Positions 8,909 through 19,714 of a DNA stretch of 64,000 nucleotides are shown in pieces (position 1 is the stretch's first letter; every line of letters begins with the position of its first letter). A model generated the notes under the pieces. That model was not told the origin of the DNA. It saw only the letters and a list, made by a program, of their open reading frames with translations, and made no database searches. A program made the position numbers and the translations under genes. Source of the DNA: Ferrimonas sediminicola (GTDB taxonomy: Bacteria; Pseudomonadota; Gammaproteobacteria; Enterobacterales; Shewanellaceae); contig NZ_SWCI01000010.1 in assembly GCF_005116715.1 (NCBI RefSeq), positions 46,219 to 110,218 of the forward strand. Direction: 5' to 3'.

Positions 8909-10267
8909 GTGAACAGGATGAAACTCATTGCGGCGCTGATCTGCCTGGCTGCGCCGCTGGCCACCGCCAAAGAGGTGACCGAAGCGGACAGCAGTAAGTT
9001 CGCCAAATTCAGCAAGCAGTACGCCAGCTGGCAGCAAACCGAACAGAGCCGGGAGATCGTCGACGCCCTGGCCGAGGACCCCAGGCTGGTGGTGCTCTGG
9101 GCCGGATACGGCTTTGCCAAGGATTACAACAAGGCCAGGGGCCACCATTACACCATTACCGACCTGCGCAATACCCTGCGTACCGGGGCCCCGACCGGCA
9201 AGGAGGATGGCCCCATGCCGATGGCCTGCTGGTCCTGCAAGAGTCCCGATGTGCCCAGACTGATCGATACCCTGGGTGAAAAGGAGTATTTCCACGGCAA
9301 GTGGGCCAAGCGGGGTGACCAGATCACCAACGAGATCGGCTGTGGCAACTGCCACACCAACAAGGGCAAGCTTCGGTTGTCGGTGCCCTTCGCCGAGCGC
9401 GGCCTGGCCACGGTCGGACTGGAGTGGCAGAGTGCCTCAAAGTCTGACAAGCAGACCATGGTCTGTGCCCAATGCCATGTGGAGTACTACTTCACCAAAC
9501 CCGACGTGATGGTGAAGTTCCCCTGGGATAACGGCACCTCGGTGGAGGCGATGGAGGCCTATTACGATGCCCTGGAGTTCAAGGACTGGACCCATGGCCT
9601 GTCCAAGGCGCCGATGCTTAAGGCGCAGCATCCGGGATTCGAGACGGCCCGCACCGGTCCCCACGGCCGCAACAATGTCTCCTGTACCGATTGCCACATG
9701 CCGCGGGTGACCAATGCCGAGGGCAAGAAGTTTACCGACCACAACGTGGGCAACCCTTTCGACCGCTTCGAGTTCACCTGTGCCCGTTGTCATGAGCAGG
9801 GCAAGGAGGCGCTGCAGGAGGTGGTGGCCAACTACAAGAAGATGGTCACCGACCTGAAGATTCAGGCTGAGGATCAATTGGTCAAGGCTCACTTCGAAGC
9901 GAGGGCGGCCTGGGATGCCGGGGCCACCGAGGCACAGATGAAGGGGGCCCTGACCGCCATCCGTCATGCCCAGTGGCGCTGGGATTACGCCATCGCGTCC
10001 CACGGGGTGCATGCCCACAACCCGGCCGAGGCGATGCGGGTGCTGGGCACCTCCCTGGAGCGCAGTGCCGAGGCCCGTGCCATGCTGGCTCGGATCCTGG
10101 CCGCCAATGGGGTCACCGCCGAGGTGCAGTTGCCGGACATCTCCACCAAGGCCAAGGCCCAGGCGGTGGTCGGACTGGATATGGATAAACTCCGTGCCGA
10201 CAAGGCGGCCTTCAAGGAGACCCTGGTGCCCCAGTGGGACAGGGACTACCCAGGTAAGACTGACTAG
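8909..10267 (+). CDS. nrfA: Ammonia-forming cytochrome c nitrite reductase NrfA
   Basis: A 452-residue periplasmic pentahaem enzyme that reduces nitrite to ammonium with six electrons. Visible: a signal peptide ending around APLATA-KE; the catalytic haem motif CWSCK (107-111) with Lys in place of His; and four CxxCH motifs (CGNCH 145, CAQCH 186, CTDCH 259, CARCH 291). Family length is about 450-480. The GTG at 8909 is preferred because GGAG lies 7 nt upstream; an ATG at 8918 is the alternative. No nrfBCD follows, so electrons probably arrive from a CymA-like quinol dehydrogenase encoded elsewhere, as in Shewanella. Confidence 0.96.
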   Translation: MNRMKLIAALICLAAPLATAKEVTEADSSKFAKFSKQYASWQQTEQSREIVDALAEDPRLVVLWAGYGFAKDYNKARGHHYTITDLRNTLRTGAPTGKEDGPMPMACWSCKSPDVPRLIDTLGEKEYFHGKWAKRGDQITNEIGCGNCHTNKGKLRLSVPFAERGLATVGLEWQSASKSDKQTMVCAQCHVEYYFTKPDVMVKFPWDNGTSVEAMEAYYDALEFKDWTHGLSKAPMLKAQHPGFETARTGPHGRNNVSCTDCHMPRVTNAEGKKFTDHNVGNPFDRFEFTCARCHEQGKEALQEVVANYKKMVTDLKIQAEDQLVKAHFEARAAWDAGATEAQMKGALTAIRHAQWRWDYAIASHGVHAHNPAEAMRVLGTSLERSAEARAMLARILAANGVTAEVQLPDISTKAKAQAVVGLDMDKLRADKAAFKETLVPQWDRDYPGKTD

Positions 10268-10284
10268 CCGGCAGATCCTGTCGC

Positions 10285-10311
10285 AAGCCCCGCCCTGAGC
10301 GGGGCTTTTTT
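10285..10311 (+). terminator. Intrinsic terminator after nrfA
   Basis: Perfect 8-bp GC-rich stem (AGCCCCGC 10286-10293 / GCGGGGCT 10299-10306) followed by a run of Ts; ends the nrfA transcript 18 bp after its stop. Confidence 0.9.
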
Positions 10312-10325
10312 GTGGCCTCCTTTGC

Positions 10326-10373
10326 TGCACCAAAAGGGTGCGCGGGGCGCATAGGTGTGCGGTCTATGGTGCA
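10326..10373 (+). promoter_or_regulatory. NtrC binding site and half-site upstream of glnK
   Basis: TGCACC-N5-GGTGCG at 10326-10342 matches the NtrC consensus TGCACC-N5-GGTGCA with one mismatch. A perfect half-site GGTGCA follows at 10368-10373. They lie roughly 130 and 90 bp upstream of the expected start of the sigma-54 transcript, the usual enhancer distance. Confidence 0.75.
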
Positions 10374-10437
10374 TGGTCAGTCACTTTGTCTGGGGTGTAT
10401 TTAAATAAGTTCATGTTTTATTTAGAAAAAGAAAAAG

Positions 10438-10452
10438 TGGCACGCCGCTTGT
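10438..10452 (+). promoter_or_regulatory. Sigma-54 (RpoN) promoter of glnK-amtB
   Basis: TGGCAC at 10438-10443 and TTGT at 10449-10452 with 5 bp between them fit the -24/-12 consensus TGGCAC-N5-TTGC (last base differs). Combined with the NtrC site upstream, this predicts induction on nitrogen limitation. Confidence 0.8.
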
Positions 10453-10491
10453 AGAGAGTATCACATCAGCACTGGATGAGGGATTGGGAAG

Positions 10492-10830
10492 ATGAAATTG
10501 GTAAGCGTCATTATCAAGCCGTTCAAACTGGACGATGTGCGGGAGGCGATCGCCGACCTGGGGGTCGACGGGCTGACGGTGACCGAGGTCAAGGGGTTCG
10601 GCCGCCAGAAGGGGCATACCGAGCTCTATCGGGGGGCCGAATACCAGGTGGATTTCCTGCCCAAGGTGAAGCTGGAGATCGCCACCTCCGCCGACAAGGT
10701 GGATCACCTGATCGAGGTGATCAGCCAGGCGGCTCACACCGGCAAGATCGGCGACGGCAAGATTTTTGTTTATGACCTCGAGCGGGCGGTGCGGATTCGT
10801 ACCGGTGAGCTCGATGCGGAAGCGATTTAA
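10492..10830 (+). CDS. glnK: P-II nitrogen regulatory protein GlnK
   Basis: A 112-residue P-II protein. The start MKLVSVIIKPFKLDDVREA, the T-loop segment GRQKGHTELYRGAEY with the uridylylation Tyr (about 51), and the C-terminal signature TGKIGDGKIFV are all present. P-II trimers sense 2-oxoglutarate, ATP/ADP and glutamine; GlnK plugs AmtB when nitrogen is sufficient. Linkage to amtB (13 bp) and the sigma-54/NtrC control region identify it as the GlnK type and not the constitutive GlnB. Confidence 0.92.
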   Translation: MKLVSVIIKPFKLDDVREAIADLGVDGLTVTEVKGFGRQKGHTELYRGAEYQVDFLPKVKLEIATSADKVDHLIEVISQAAHTGKIGDGKIFVYDLERAVRIRTGELDAEAI

Positions 10831-10843
10831 AGGGGGACGAGAG

Positions 10844-12094
<1,251 letters not shown>

Positions 12095-12131
12095 CTCCAT
12101 AACAATAACAACAACTCTCTCTACTGCAGTT

Positions 12132-12158
12132 GCGCCCTCCATCGGAGGGCGCTTTTTT
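12132..12158 (+). terminator. Intrinsic terminator after amtB
   Basis: Perfect 9-bp stem (GCGCCCTCC 12132-12140 / GGAGGGCGC 12144-12152) with a 3-nt loop and six Ts; closes the glnK-amtB operon. Confidence 0.9.
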
Positions 12159-12304
12159 GTGAGTGATTGATCTTTAATCATTTTCGTTGAAGGCATGAGG
12201 CAGAGCAAGATCTGTGTCACCGGCTTAGGGCAGACTGACGGGCGGCGATTGCACCGGCGGTGATCGCCGGGTATTTTGTAATCTAATCGGAGTTCGGAGT
12301 CATC

Positions 12305-13255
12305 ATGACCACAGACACAGGGAGCGCTATGCCTCGGGAACAAGCAGGGGTGTGTGCAGAGGGCAACCTTCACGGGTTGTATCTGCTGTTTAACGCGGAG
12401 GAGCAGGCGGAGCCGGCCCTGAGAGGGGTGCTGGCGGAGATCGCCGCCTGGCTGCAGGCCTCGGTGGATCAGAATGCGGACAGCGCCTTCAATGGATTTG
12501 TGGCCGTGGGGGCCAACTACTGGGACACCCTCTATCCGGAAGCCCGTCCCGCCAATCTTCGCCCCTTCCCCAGCTTCGAACAGGAGGACCGTAAGGCGCC
12601 GGTGCAGCCGGTGGACCTGTTCATCCACATCCGCTCCGACCGGGTCGACATCAACCATGTGGCGGCCATGGAGGTGTGTCATCGCCTCACCGGGCTGGTG
12701 CAACTGGTGGAGGAGGTGCGAAGCTTCCGGTACCTGGACAACCGCGATCTGACCGGCTTCGTGGATGGCACCGAAAACCCCCAGGGTGTGCACCGCCGCG
12801 AGGTGGCCCTGGTGGGCGGAGAGGATGAGGCGTTCCGGGGCGGCAGCTACATCCACGTCCAGCGCTACCAGCACAATATGGACCGCTGGAACGGCATCAG
12901 CCTGAAACAGCAGGAGGACACCATTGGCCGTACCAAGGTGGAGAACATCGAGTACGTCGGCCAGGACAAGCCGCTGACCTGCCACATCAAACGTACCAAC
13001 CTGAAGGATGAGCAGGGCAACTCCATGGAGATCCTGCGCCAGAGCATGCCTTACGGCACCATGAAGGAGCAGGGGCTGTTCTTCATCAGTTGCTGCCGGA
13101 CTCCGGTCCATTTCGAAGCCCAACTGAAGTCGATGATCCATGGCGATGGCCAGGGTCACTACGACCATCTGCTCAACTTCACCCAGGCGGTAACCGGGGC
13201 GGCGTTCTTCGCCCCGTCACTGGACTTCATGGAGTGCGCCGCCGAACGGGATTGA
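12305..13255 (+). CDS. Dyp-type peroxidase
   Basis: A 316-residue haem peroxidase of the DyP superfamily, type P (former B), similar to Shewanella TyrA and E. coli YfeX. The hallmark GFVDGTENP (151-159, catalytic Asp154) is present, and His227 in TCHIKR is the likely proximal haem ligand. There is no Tat signal, so it is cytosolic unless packaged. No encapsulin gene is adjacent, and the C terminus (FMECAAERD) carries no recognisable encapsulin-targeting tail. The ATG at 12305 follows CGGAGT. It stands alone between amtB and the convergent argR. Natural substrate unknown. Confidence 0.9.
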   Translation: MTTDTGSAMPREQAGVCAEGNLHGLYLLFNAEEQAEPALRGVLAEIAAWLQASVDQNADSAFNGFVAVGANYWDTLYPEARPANLRPFPSFEQEDRKAPVQPVDLFIHIRSDRVDINHVAAMEVCHRLTGLVQLVEEVRSFRYLDNRDLTGFVDGTENPQGVHRREVALVGGEDEAFRGGSYIHVQRYQHNMDRWNGISLKQQEDTIGRTKVENIEYVGQDKPLTCHIKRTNLKDEQGNSMEILRQSMPYGTMKEQGLFFISCCRTPVHFEAQLKSMIHGDGQGHYDHLLNFTQAVTGAAFFAPSLDFMECAAERD

Positions 13256-13263
13256 CCCGATCA

Positions 13264-13290
13264 ACAAGGCCCGCCGGAAGCGGGCCTTGT
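13264..13290. terminator. Hairpin between convergent DyP and argR genes
   Basis: An 11-bp perfect inverted repeat (arms 13264-13274 and 13280-13290, ACAAGGCCCGC and its complement) in the convergent gap. U-tracts on both strands are poor, so it may act as a bidirectional transcript end or stability hairpin. Confidence 0.55.
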
Positions 13291-13310
13291 CAGCTCTTTC
13301 TCTACTCGGG

Positions 13311-13781
13311 TCAGCCCTTGTAGTTGAACAGGTCCTTGACCGTCTGCAGCGCCTTGTCGATGTTGTCCGCCTTGGTCGGGGCAATAAAGATGGTATCGTC
13401 ACCGGCGATGGTGCCGAGGATCCCCTCGGGCTTGCCGATGGAGTCCAGCAGGCGGGCGATCAGTTGGGCGGCACCCGGGCTGGCCTTCACCACGATCATG
13501 GCGCCGTTATGGTCCACGTCCAGCACCAAATTCTTCAGCGGGCTGGTGGCGGTGGGCACCCCCAGCTCCGCCGGCAGGCAGTAGACCATCTCCTGCTTGG
13601 CGTTGCGGGTACGGACGGCGCCGAACTTGCTCAGCATGCGTGACACCTTGGACTGGTTGATGGTGCTGAATCCGGCAGCCTGCAGGGCGTTGACGATCTC
13701 CCCCTGGGAGCCGAAACGCTCCTCTTTCAGCAGGGATTTGAACACGCGGATTAGCTCATCCTGATTGCGGGTCGACTTCAT
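13311..13781 (-). CDS. argR: Arginine repressor ArgR
   Basis: A 156-residue repressor/activator of arginine metabolism. The N-terminal winged helix has [29 protein letters not shown], including the Ser/Arg DNA-contact residues, and the C-terminal hexamerisation/arginine-binding domain has the [10 protein letters not shown] motif. Divergent from mdh, an arrangement shared with E. coli and Shewanella. I looked for ARG boxes in the shared 212-bp region and found no convincing match. Confidence 0.95.
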   Translation of the reverse strand: MKSTRNQDELIRVFKSLLKEERFGSQGEIVNALQAAGFSTINQSKVSRMLSKFGAVRTRNAKQEMVYCLPAELGVPTATSPLKNLVLDVDHNGAMIVVKASPGAAQLIARLLDSIGKPEGILGTIAGDDTIFIAPTKADNIDKALQTVKDLFNYKG

Positions 13782-13908
13782 TCTGGCAGCTCGTTGTTTC
13801 TAGAGAGTTATTTATATTTTGCCCCTTTGCCGCGGGATAGGCAACAACAGGCCCTGAGGAGCAAGTGGAGCAGAGCCCGGGTTAAGGGTCAATAAGAGAT
13901 TGGTAAAA

Positions 13909-13937
13909 TTGCCTTTAAACCCGTGTTTGGGTATGGT
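13909..13937 (+). promoter_or_regulatory. Sigma-70 promoter candidate for mdh
   Basis: TTGCCT (13909-13914), 17-bp spacer, TATGGT (13932-13937), about 57 bp before the mdh start codon. Confidence 0.5.
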
Positions 13938-13993
13938 GAGCGCAGACATCCAAACGCGATCCATGTCACATCAAAGGATAGATGGAGAACACC

Positions 13994-14932
13994 ATGAAAG
14001 TAGCAGTACTCGGCGCGGCCGGCGGGATTGGCCAGGCTCTGGCTCTTCTGTTGAAACTGAACCTGCCCAAGGGCAGCGATCTGGCTCTGTATGATATCGC
14101 CCCGGTGACCCCTGGCGTGGCCGTGGACATCAGTCATATCCCCACCGCCGTGAACGCCAAGGGTTACGCCGGTGAGGATCCCACTCCCGCCCTGGAAGGG
14201 GCCGACGTGGTGCTGATCTCCGCCGGTGTGGCCCGCAAGCCCGGCATGGATCGTGCTGACCTGTTCAATGTCAATGCCGGCATCATCCGCAACCTGGTGG
14301 GCAAGGTCGCCGAAGTGGCGCCCCAGGCCTGCATCGGGGTGATCACCAACCCGGTGAACACCACGGTGGCCATCGCTGCCGAAGTGCTGAAAAACGCCGG
14401 CGTCTACGACAAGCGCCGCCTGTTCGGCGTGACCACCCTGGATGTGATCCGCTCCGAGACCTTCGTGGCGGAAGCCAAAGGGCTGGAGCCCGAGCAGGTG
14501 AAGGTCAAGGTGATTGGCGGTCACAGCGGCGTGACCATCCTGCCGCTGCTGTCCCAGGTCGAGGGGGTCACCTTCTCCGACGAGGAGATCGCCTCCCTGA
14601 CCCAGCGCATCCAGAACGCCGGCACCGAGGTGGTGGAAGCCAAGGCCGGTGGCGGCAGCGCCACCCTCTCCATGGCCCAGGCGGCCTGCCGCTTCGGTAC
14701 CTCCCTGGTGCGTGCCCTTCAGGGGGAGCAGGGCGTGGTGGAGTGTGCCTACGTGGAGGGCAGTGGTGAGCACAGCCGCTTCTTCGCCCAGCCGGTGCTT
14801 CTGGGCACCAAGGGCGTGGTCGAGGTGCAGAACTACGGCGCCCTGAGCGCCTTCGAGCAGAAGGCCCTGGACGACATGATGGAGACCCTGGCGGCGGACA
14901 TCGACAAGGGCGTGGCCTTCGTCAACGGCTAA
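13994..14932 (+). CDS. mdh: Malate dehydrogenase
   Basis: A 312-residue NAD-dependent malate dehydrogenase (malate to oxaloacetate, TCA cycle). Rossmann motif GAAGGIGQ (7-14), substrate-binding Arg residues in [17 protein letters not shown]-contacting ITNPVN and the catalytic HSGVTILPL (His177 region) are visible. The ATG at 13994 is preceded by TGGAGAA; an in-frame ATG four codons upstream overlaps that site and is unlikely. Monocistronic, ended by a hairpin terminator shared with ispB. Confidence 0.96.
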   Translation: MKVAVLGAAGGIGQALALLLKLNLPKGSDLALYDIAPVTPGVAVDISHIPTAVNAKGYAGEDPTPALEGADVVLISAGVARKPGMDRADLFNVNAGIIRNLVGKVAEVAPQACIGVITNPVNTTVAIAAEVLKNAGVYDKRRLFGVTTLDVIRSETFVAEAKGLEPEQVKVKVIGGHSGVTILPLLSQVEGVTFSDEEIASLTQRIQNAGTEVVEAKAGGGSATLSMAQAACRFGTSLVRALQGEQGVVECAYVEGSGEHSRFFAQPVLLGTKGVVEVQNYGALSAFEQKALDDMMETLAADIDKGVAFVNG

Positions 14933-14949
14933 GCCGCCGGACCGATAGC

Positions 14950-14976
14950 AGAAAGGCCCCGACGGGGCCTTTCTTG
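14950..14976. terminator. Terminator after mdh, between convergent mdh and ispB
   Basis: 10-bp stem (GAAAGGCCCC 14951-14960 / GGGGCCTTTC 14964-14973) with a 3-nt loop; the A-rich and T-rich flanks suit both strands. Confidence 0.8.
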
Positions 14977-14994
14977 ATCCTGCCGTACAAACTG

Positions 14995-15963
14995 TTAACT
15001 GCGGCGGTCGACGGCGATGCGCGCCAGGGACTCCAGGGCGGTCTTGGCGTCGCTGGCGGGCAGGGGCGCCAGGGCGGCAATCGCCTTGTCCGACTCCTGG
15101 TGGGCCCGCTCCATGGTGTACTCCAGGGCGCCGCAACGGTGAAGGGCGGCCAGGATGGGATCGATCTCCTCGGTGCCGCCGTTCTCGATGGCGGCCCGGA
15201 TCAGCTGCCGTTCCTCCTCGCTGCCCTGGGCCATGGTGTAGATCAGCGGCAGGGTGGGTTTGCCCTCCGCCAGATCGTCGCCAATGTTCTTGCCCAACTC
15301 ATCCGCCTCGGCGGTGTAATCCAGTACATCGTCCACCAGCTGGAAGGCGGTACCCAGGAAGCGGCCGTAGTCGGAGAGGGCTTTGACGATGGTCTCTTCC
15401 TGATCGGCCACCACCGCTGCCAGCCCGGTGGCGGCTTCGAACAGCTTGGCGGTCTTGCAGTAGATCACCTGCATGTAGCTCTCTTCGGTGGTGTCGGGAT
15501 CGTTGCAGTTCATCAGCTGCATCACTTCCCCCTCGGCCAGCACGTTGGTGGCCTCCGCCAGCCCCTCCAGCACACGGTGGTTGCGCATGTCGGTCATCAT
15601 CTGGAAGGAGCGGGTGTAGAGGAAGTCGCCCACCAGCACGCTGGCCTGGTTGCCAAACAGGGCGTTGGCGGTCTCACGGCCGCGGCGCATGGTGGACTCG
15701 TCCACCACGTCGTCGTGGAGCAGGGTGGAGGTGTGGATAAACTCGATGATGGCAGCCAGACGGATATGGTTCTCCCCCTGATAGCCGACCGACTGGGCGG
15801 CCAGCAGCGTCAGCAGGGGCCTCATCCGTTTCCCGCCACCGTTGATGATGTAGAAGGAGAGCTGGTTGATCAGGACAACATCGGAGTGGAGTTGCTCATA
15901 GATCATCTGGTTGACCAACTTCATGTTGTGGTCGGCCAAGTCACGGATGGCGTTCAGGTCCAT
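14995..15963 (-). CDS. ispB: Octaprenyl diphosphate synthase IspB
   Basis: A 322-residue trans-prenyltransferase with both Asp-rich motifs: LLHDDVVDES (first, about 82-91) and LVDDVLDY (second, about 208-215), plus GGKRMRP near the N terminus. It condenses FPP with isopentenyl diphosphate to make the ubiquinone/menaquinone side chain. As in E. coli, it is divergent from rplU-rpmA-obgE. Confidence 0.95.
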   Translation of the reverse strand: MDLNAIRDLADHNMKLVNQMIYEQLHSDVVLINQLSFYIINGGGKRMRPLLTLLAAQSVGYQGENHIRLAAIIEFIHTSTLLHDDVVDESTMRRGRETANALFGNQASVLVGDFLYTRSFQMMTDMRNHRVLEGLAEATNVLAEGEVMQLMNCNDPDTTEESYMQVIYCKTAKLFEAATGLAAVVADQEETIVKALSDYGRFLGTAFQLVDDVLDYTAEADELGKNIGDDLAEGKPTLPLIYTMAQGSEEERQLIRAAIENGGTEEIDPILAALHRCGALEYTMERAHQESDKAIAALAPLPASDAKTALESLARIAVDRRS

Positions 15964-16130
15964 AATATATCCGGCTGTAGGCTGCCAAACTCGGCAGCTG
16001 TAAGTATAATGTGCACAGTATGGAAGCGAATTCTACCCAAATTCCACGCGCATAACAGCCGCATTTGCCTAATGATTGAGGTGCTACTCAATTCGGCCCG
16101 ATCCTTTCGCGATCTTTTTTATCGTGGGTC

Positions 16131-16159
16131 TTGCCTGTTTTGTGTCCTTGGCGTAGAAT
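16131..16159 (+). promoter_or_regulatory. Sigma-70 promoter of rplU-rpmA
   Basis: TTGCCT (16131-16136), 17-bp spacer, TAGAAT (16154-16159), leaving an approximately 75-nt 5' leader before rplU. Close to consensus and well placed. Confidence 0.7.
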
Positions 16160-16240
16160 GCCCGGCCATTGTCAACAAGTTTTAAGCCACACCCTGACCC
16201 CAATCTAAGCGCGGTCGGCGTGTGAAGCGGAGTTTTTACT

Positions 16241-16552
16241 ATGTACGCGGTTTTCCAAAGTGGTGGTAAGCAACACCGTGTTAGCGAAGGCCAGACTGTT
16301 CGTCTGGAGAAGCTAGACGTTGAAACCGGCAGCACCATCGAGTTCGATAAAGTTCTTCTGGTTGCTAATGGCGAAGACGTAAAGGTAGGTGTTCCTTACG
16401 TAGATGGCGGCAAGATTGTTGCCGAGGTTGTGACCCACGGTCGTGGCGACAAGGTTAAGATCGTCAAGTTCCGTCGTCGCAAGCACCACCGTAAGCAGAT
16501 GGGCCACCGTCAGTGGTTCACTGAAGTTAAGATTACTGGCATCAACGCCTAA
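16241..16552 (+). CDS. rplU: 50S ribosomal protein L21
   Basis: A 103-residue ribosomal protein; the start [18 protein letters not shown] and the basic segment [16 protein letters not shown] are diagnostic of L21, which binds 23S rRNA together with L20. First gene of rplU-rpmA, 17 bp before rpmA. Codon use is strongly biased (GTT, CGT, GGT), unlike the GC-rich third positions of most neighbours, as expected for a highly expressed gene. Confidence 0.97.
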   Translation: MYAVFQSGGKQHRVSEGQTVRLEKLDVETGSTIEFDKVLLVANGEDVKVGVPYVDGGKIVAEVVTHGRGDKVKIVKFRRRKHHRKQMGHRQWFTEVKITGINA

Positions 16553-16569
16553 TTACGGAGTAACGAGAA

Positions 16570-16827
16570 ATGGCACACAAAAAAGCTGGCGGTTCTACTC
16601 GTAACGGCCGTGATTCAGAAAGCAAACGCCTTGGTGTTAAGCGCTTCGGCGGCGAGTCTGTACTGGCAGGCAACATCATCGTTCGTCAGCGTGGCACCAA
16701 GTTCCACGCCGGTGACAACGTAGGCGTAGGCCGCGATCACACTCTGTTCGCCACCGCGAACGGCAAGGTGAAGTTCGAAGTGAAAGGCAAGCAAAACCGT
16801 AAATTCGTGAGCATCGTTGCCGAGTAA
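16570..16827 (+). CDS. rpmA: 50S ribosomal protein L27
   Basis: An 85-residue protein with the L27 N terminus [20 protein letters not shown], whose tail reaches the peptidyl transferase centre. Length and the [18 protein letters not shown] core are typical. Preceded by a CGGAGTAACGAG ribosome binding site and followed by a strong terminator. Confidence 0.97.
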   Translation: MAHKKAGGSTRNGRDSESKRLGVKRFGGESVLAGNIIVRQRGTKFHAGDNVGVGRDHTLFATANGKVKFEVKGKQNRKFVSIVAE

Positions 16828-16848
16828 TTCGTTCACCGAACGATCTGC

Positions 16849-16875
16849 AAGCCCCGCCATCGGCGGGGCTTTTTG
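16849..16875 (+). terminator. Intrinsic terminator after rpmA
   Basis: 10-bp stem (AAGCCCCGCC 16849-16858 / GGCGGGGCTT 16862-16871) and T tract, separating rplU-rpmA from obgE. Confidence 0.88.
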
Positions 16876-16949
16876 CGTCCAAGGGGGGAGGCCGATCCCA
16901 GGTGATCCCATCCTTGGTATACTATTAGCTGTTTTCCTGACGGGTTTGA

Positions 16950-18119
<1,170 letters not shown>

Positions 18120-18130
18120 TCCATAGAGTG

Positions 18131-18158
18131 AAAAAGGGGGCTTCGTGCCCCTTTTTGT
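18131..18158 (+). terminator. Intrinsic terminator after obgE
   Basis: Stem of about 10 bp with a TTCGT loop (18132-18141 / 18147-18156) ending in CCCCTTTTT. Confidence 0.85.
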
Positions 18159-18236
18159 TGAGCAAAAAAGAGTATGATTCGAAGGTGTGGTGAAAAACCC
18201 ACCTCATCGTGTGACGTTTTTTTGGGGAGTCTGGGG

Positions 18237-19001
18237 TTGGAACTCGCTCAGCAGAATGAGATCACCCGGCTGGCGGTGCGCGCCGCCCAGCTGATGTTGG
18301 CCTGGGGGGCCGAAAGTGAACTGGTGGAAGATGTGGGCCAACGCCTGGGGGTGGCCCTGGGGGTGGAGAGTGTGGAGCTGTCCATCTCCTCTACCTCCCT
18401 GGTGCTGACCACCCTGTATAAGCAGCGTTGCGTCACCACCACTCGCCGTTTGCGCGACCATGGGCTCAATATGGATATGGTGTGCGAAGTGCAGCGCGTC
18501 TGCGTGATGGCGGAGAAGGGTCTGCTGGACCTGGATCAGGTGGGCCGTAAGCTGCGCCAGCTGAAACCCAAGACCTGGAACCGCTGGCTGGTGGTGGCGA
18601 TCATCGGCCCCTCCTGCGGCAGCTTTGCCTACCTGTTCGGGGCCGATGATACCGCGGTGATGCTGACGGTGCTGGCCGCCTGCCTCGGCATGGTGGTGCG
18701 TCAGCAACTGGCCAAGGGCCACTTTAACCTGCTGATCAACTGGGCGGCCACCGCCTTTGTCACCACCCTGGTGGCCAGGCTGGCGGCCATGGTGTGGCCC
18801 ACCCCGGACGCAGATGTGGCGATGGCGGCGGCGGTGCTGATGCTGGTGCCCGGCTTTCCCCTGCTCAATGCCATCGCCGATATGGTGAAGGGCCACTACA
18901 ACGTCGGCCTGGCCCGATGGGGTCAGGCCACCCTGATGACCGCCTCTGCCGCCATCGGCATCACCCTGGCGATGCAACTGACCGGGATGGGGTGGATATG
19001 A
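18237..19001 (+). CDS. yjjP: Threonine/serine exporter ThrE-type, large subunit YjjP
   Basis: About 254 residues matching E. coli YjjP along its length: the soluble N-terminal HGAESELVEDVGQRLG-like region, SISSTSLVLTT, the GINM-like GLNMDMV, then membrane segments including AAAVLMLVPGFPLLNAIADM. With YjjB it forms a split ThrE-type exporter; E. coli YjjPB exports succinate. The TTG at 18237 is taken as start because GGGGAG lies about 8 nt upstream and homology begins there; an ATG at 18174 would add 21 unrelated residues. It overlaps yjjB by 4 bp. Confidence 0.85.
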   Translation: MELAQQNEITRLAVRAAQLMLAWGAESELVEDVGQRLGVALGVESVELSISSTSLVLTTLYKQRCVTTTRRLRDHGLNMDMVCEVQRVCVMAEKGLLDLDQVGRKLRQLKPKTWNRWLVVAIIGPSCGSFAYLFGADDTAVMLTVLAACLGMVVRQQLAKGHFNLLINWAATAFVTTLVARLAAMVWPTPDADVAMAAAVLMLVPGFPLLNAIADMVKGHYNVGLARWGQATLMTASAAIGITLAMQLTGMGWI

Positions 19002-19459
19002 ACCTGCTGCAACTGCTGATCAACGGCGCCATCGCCGCCATTCCCGCCGTGGGGTTCGCCATGGTGTTCAATGTGCCGGGACGGTTCCTGTGGCGCTGCG
19101 GCCTGGCTGGGGCGGCAGGGCACATGGTCCGGGGCCTGTGCATGGGCTGGGGAGCGCCCATCGAGTGGGCCACCTTCGCCGCCTCGGTGACCGTGGGCTT
19201 CCTGTCGGTGCGCTGGTCCCGTCAGACCCTGGCACCGATGCAGCTGTTCGGGGTGGCGGCCATCATCCCGATGATCCCGGGCACCTTCGCCTTCAATACG
19301 GTGATCGGCCTGGTGGAGATGAGCGCCCTGGGGGTGACCACCGACAGCCTGATGCCGGTGGTGTACAACGCCCTCAAGACCCTGTTTATCCTCGGGGCCC
19401 TCAGCGTTGGCCTGGCGATGCCCGGTCTGCTCTGGTACCGCAACAAACCCATTATCTAG
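18998..19459 (+). CDS. yjjB: Threonine/serine exporter family small subunit YjjB
   Basis: A 153-residue, almost entirely hydrophobic protein with about four or five membrane helices, including AVGFAMVFNVPGRFLWRCGL and AAIIPMIPGTFAFNTVIGL, characteristic of ThrE_2/DUF3815-type subunits. Its ATG overlaps the yjjP stop (ATGA), indicating coupled translation. The partner arrangement predicts one transporter split over two chains, exporting a small carboxylate or amino acid (succinate in E. coli). Confidence 0.88.
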   Translation: MNLLQLLINGAIAAIPAVGFAMVFNVPGRFLWRCGLAGAAGHMVRGLCMGWGAPIEWATFAASVTVGFLSVRWSRQTLAPMQLFGVAAIIPMIPGTFAFNTVIGLVEMSALGVTTDSLMPVVYNALKTLFILGALSVGLAMPGLLWYRNKPII

Positions 19460-19473
19460 GGCATGTTGACCTT

Positions 19474-19660
19474 TGCTGAATGTTTTTGCTTCAGCATCTG
19501 ACCCTTGAGGCTTTAAGATGCAGGGAGTCCGCTGCAAAAGAGCCGCCACCCTGGATGATGGGGACGCCCTTCGGGGCCGGACTGACGGCAACCACTCGGC
19601 GTTGTTCGACTTTGACGTAGGGCCACTATGCCTACCATCGAACACCTTGATTGGTTGCCG
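19474..19660. other. Hairpin-rich 255-bp gap between yjjB and folA; candidate structured RNA
   Basis: No credible protein-coding frame. Inverted repeats found by eye: GCTGAA/TTCAGC (from 19475), GCATCT 19494-19499 / AGATGC 19516-19521, AGTCCG 19526-19531 / CGGACT 19578-19583 enclosing a GCCC-TTCG-GGGC tetraloop hairpin (19566-19577), and GGCAACCA 19587-19594 / TGGTTGCC 19652-19659 enclosing two further nested stems (GTTCGA/TCGAAC and GTAGG/CCTAC). A UUCG tetraloop and nested stems suggest an RNA. Strand unclear. It could be a folA leader, an independent small RNA, or a repeat family. Confidence 0.45.
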
Positions 19661-19714
19661 CCACCCTCGGCCAAATACGAGACACCAAAGATAAACACCC
19701 CCTAGGAACTACGG

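Noticed and set aside
12160..12185. FNR box upstream of the DyP gene
   Set aside because: TTGAT-CTTT-AATCA has several mismatches in the right half and is probably chance in AT-rich DNA.
12305..13255. Encapsulin cargo system for the DyP peroxidase
   Set aside because: No encapsulin shell gene is adjacent and no cargo-loading tail is visible at the C terminus.
13782..13993. ARG boxes for ArgR autoregulation
   Set aside because: AT-rich patches exist, but no pair of TNAAT/ATTNA half-sites with proper spacing was found.
19474..19660. 6S RNA, tmRNA or RNase P RNA in the yjjB-folA gap
   Set aside because: Neither strand shows the conserved ends or core motifs of these RNAs, and the gene context (zapA/fthC for 6S) does not fit.
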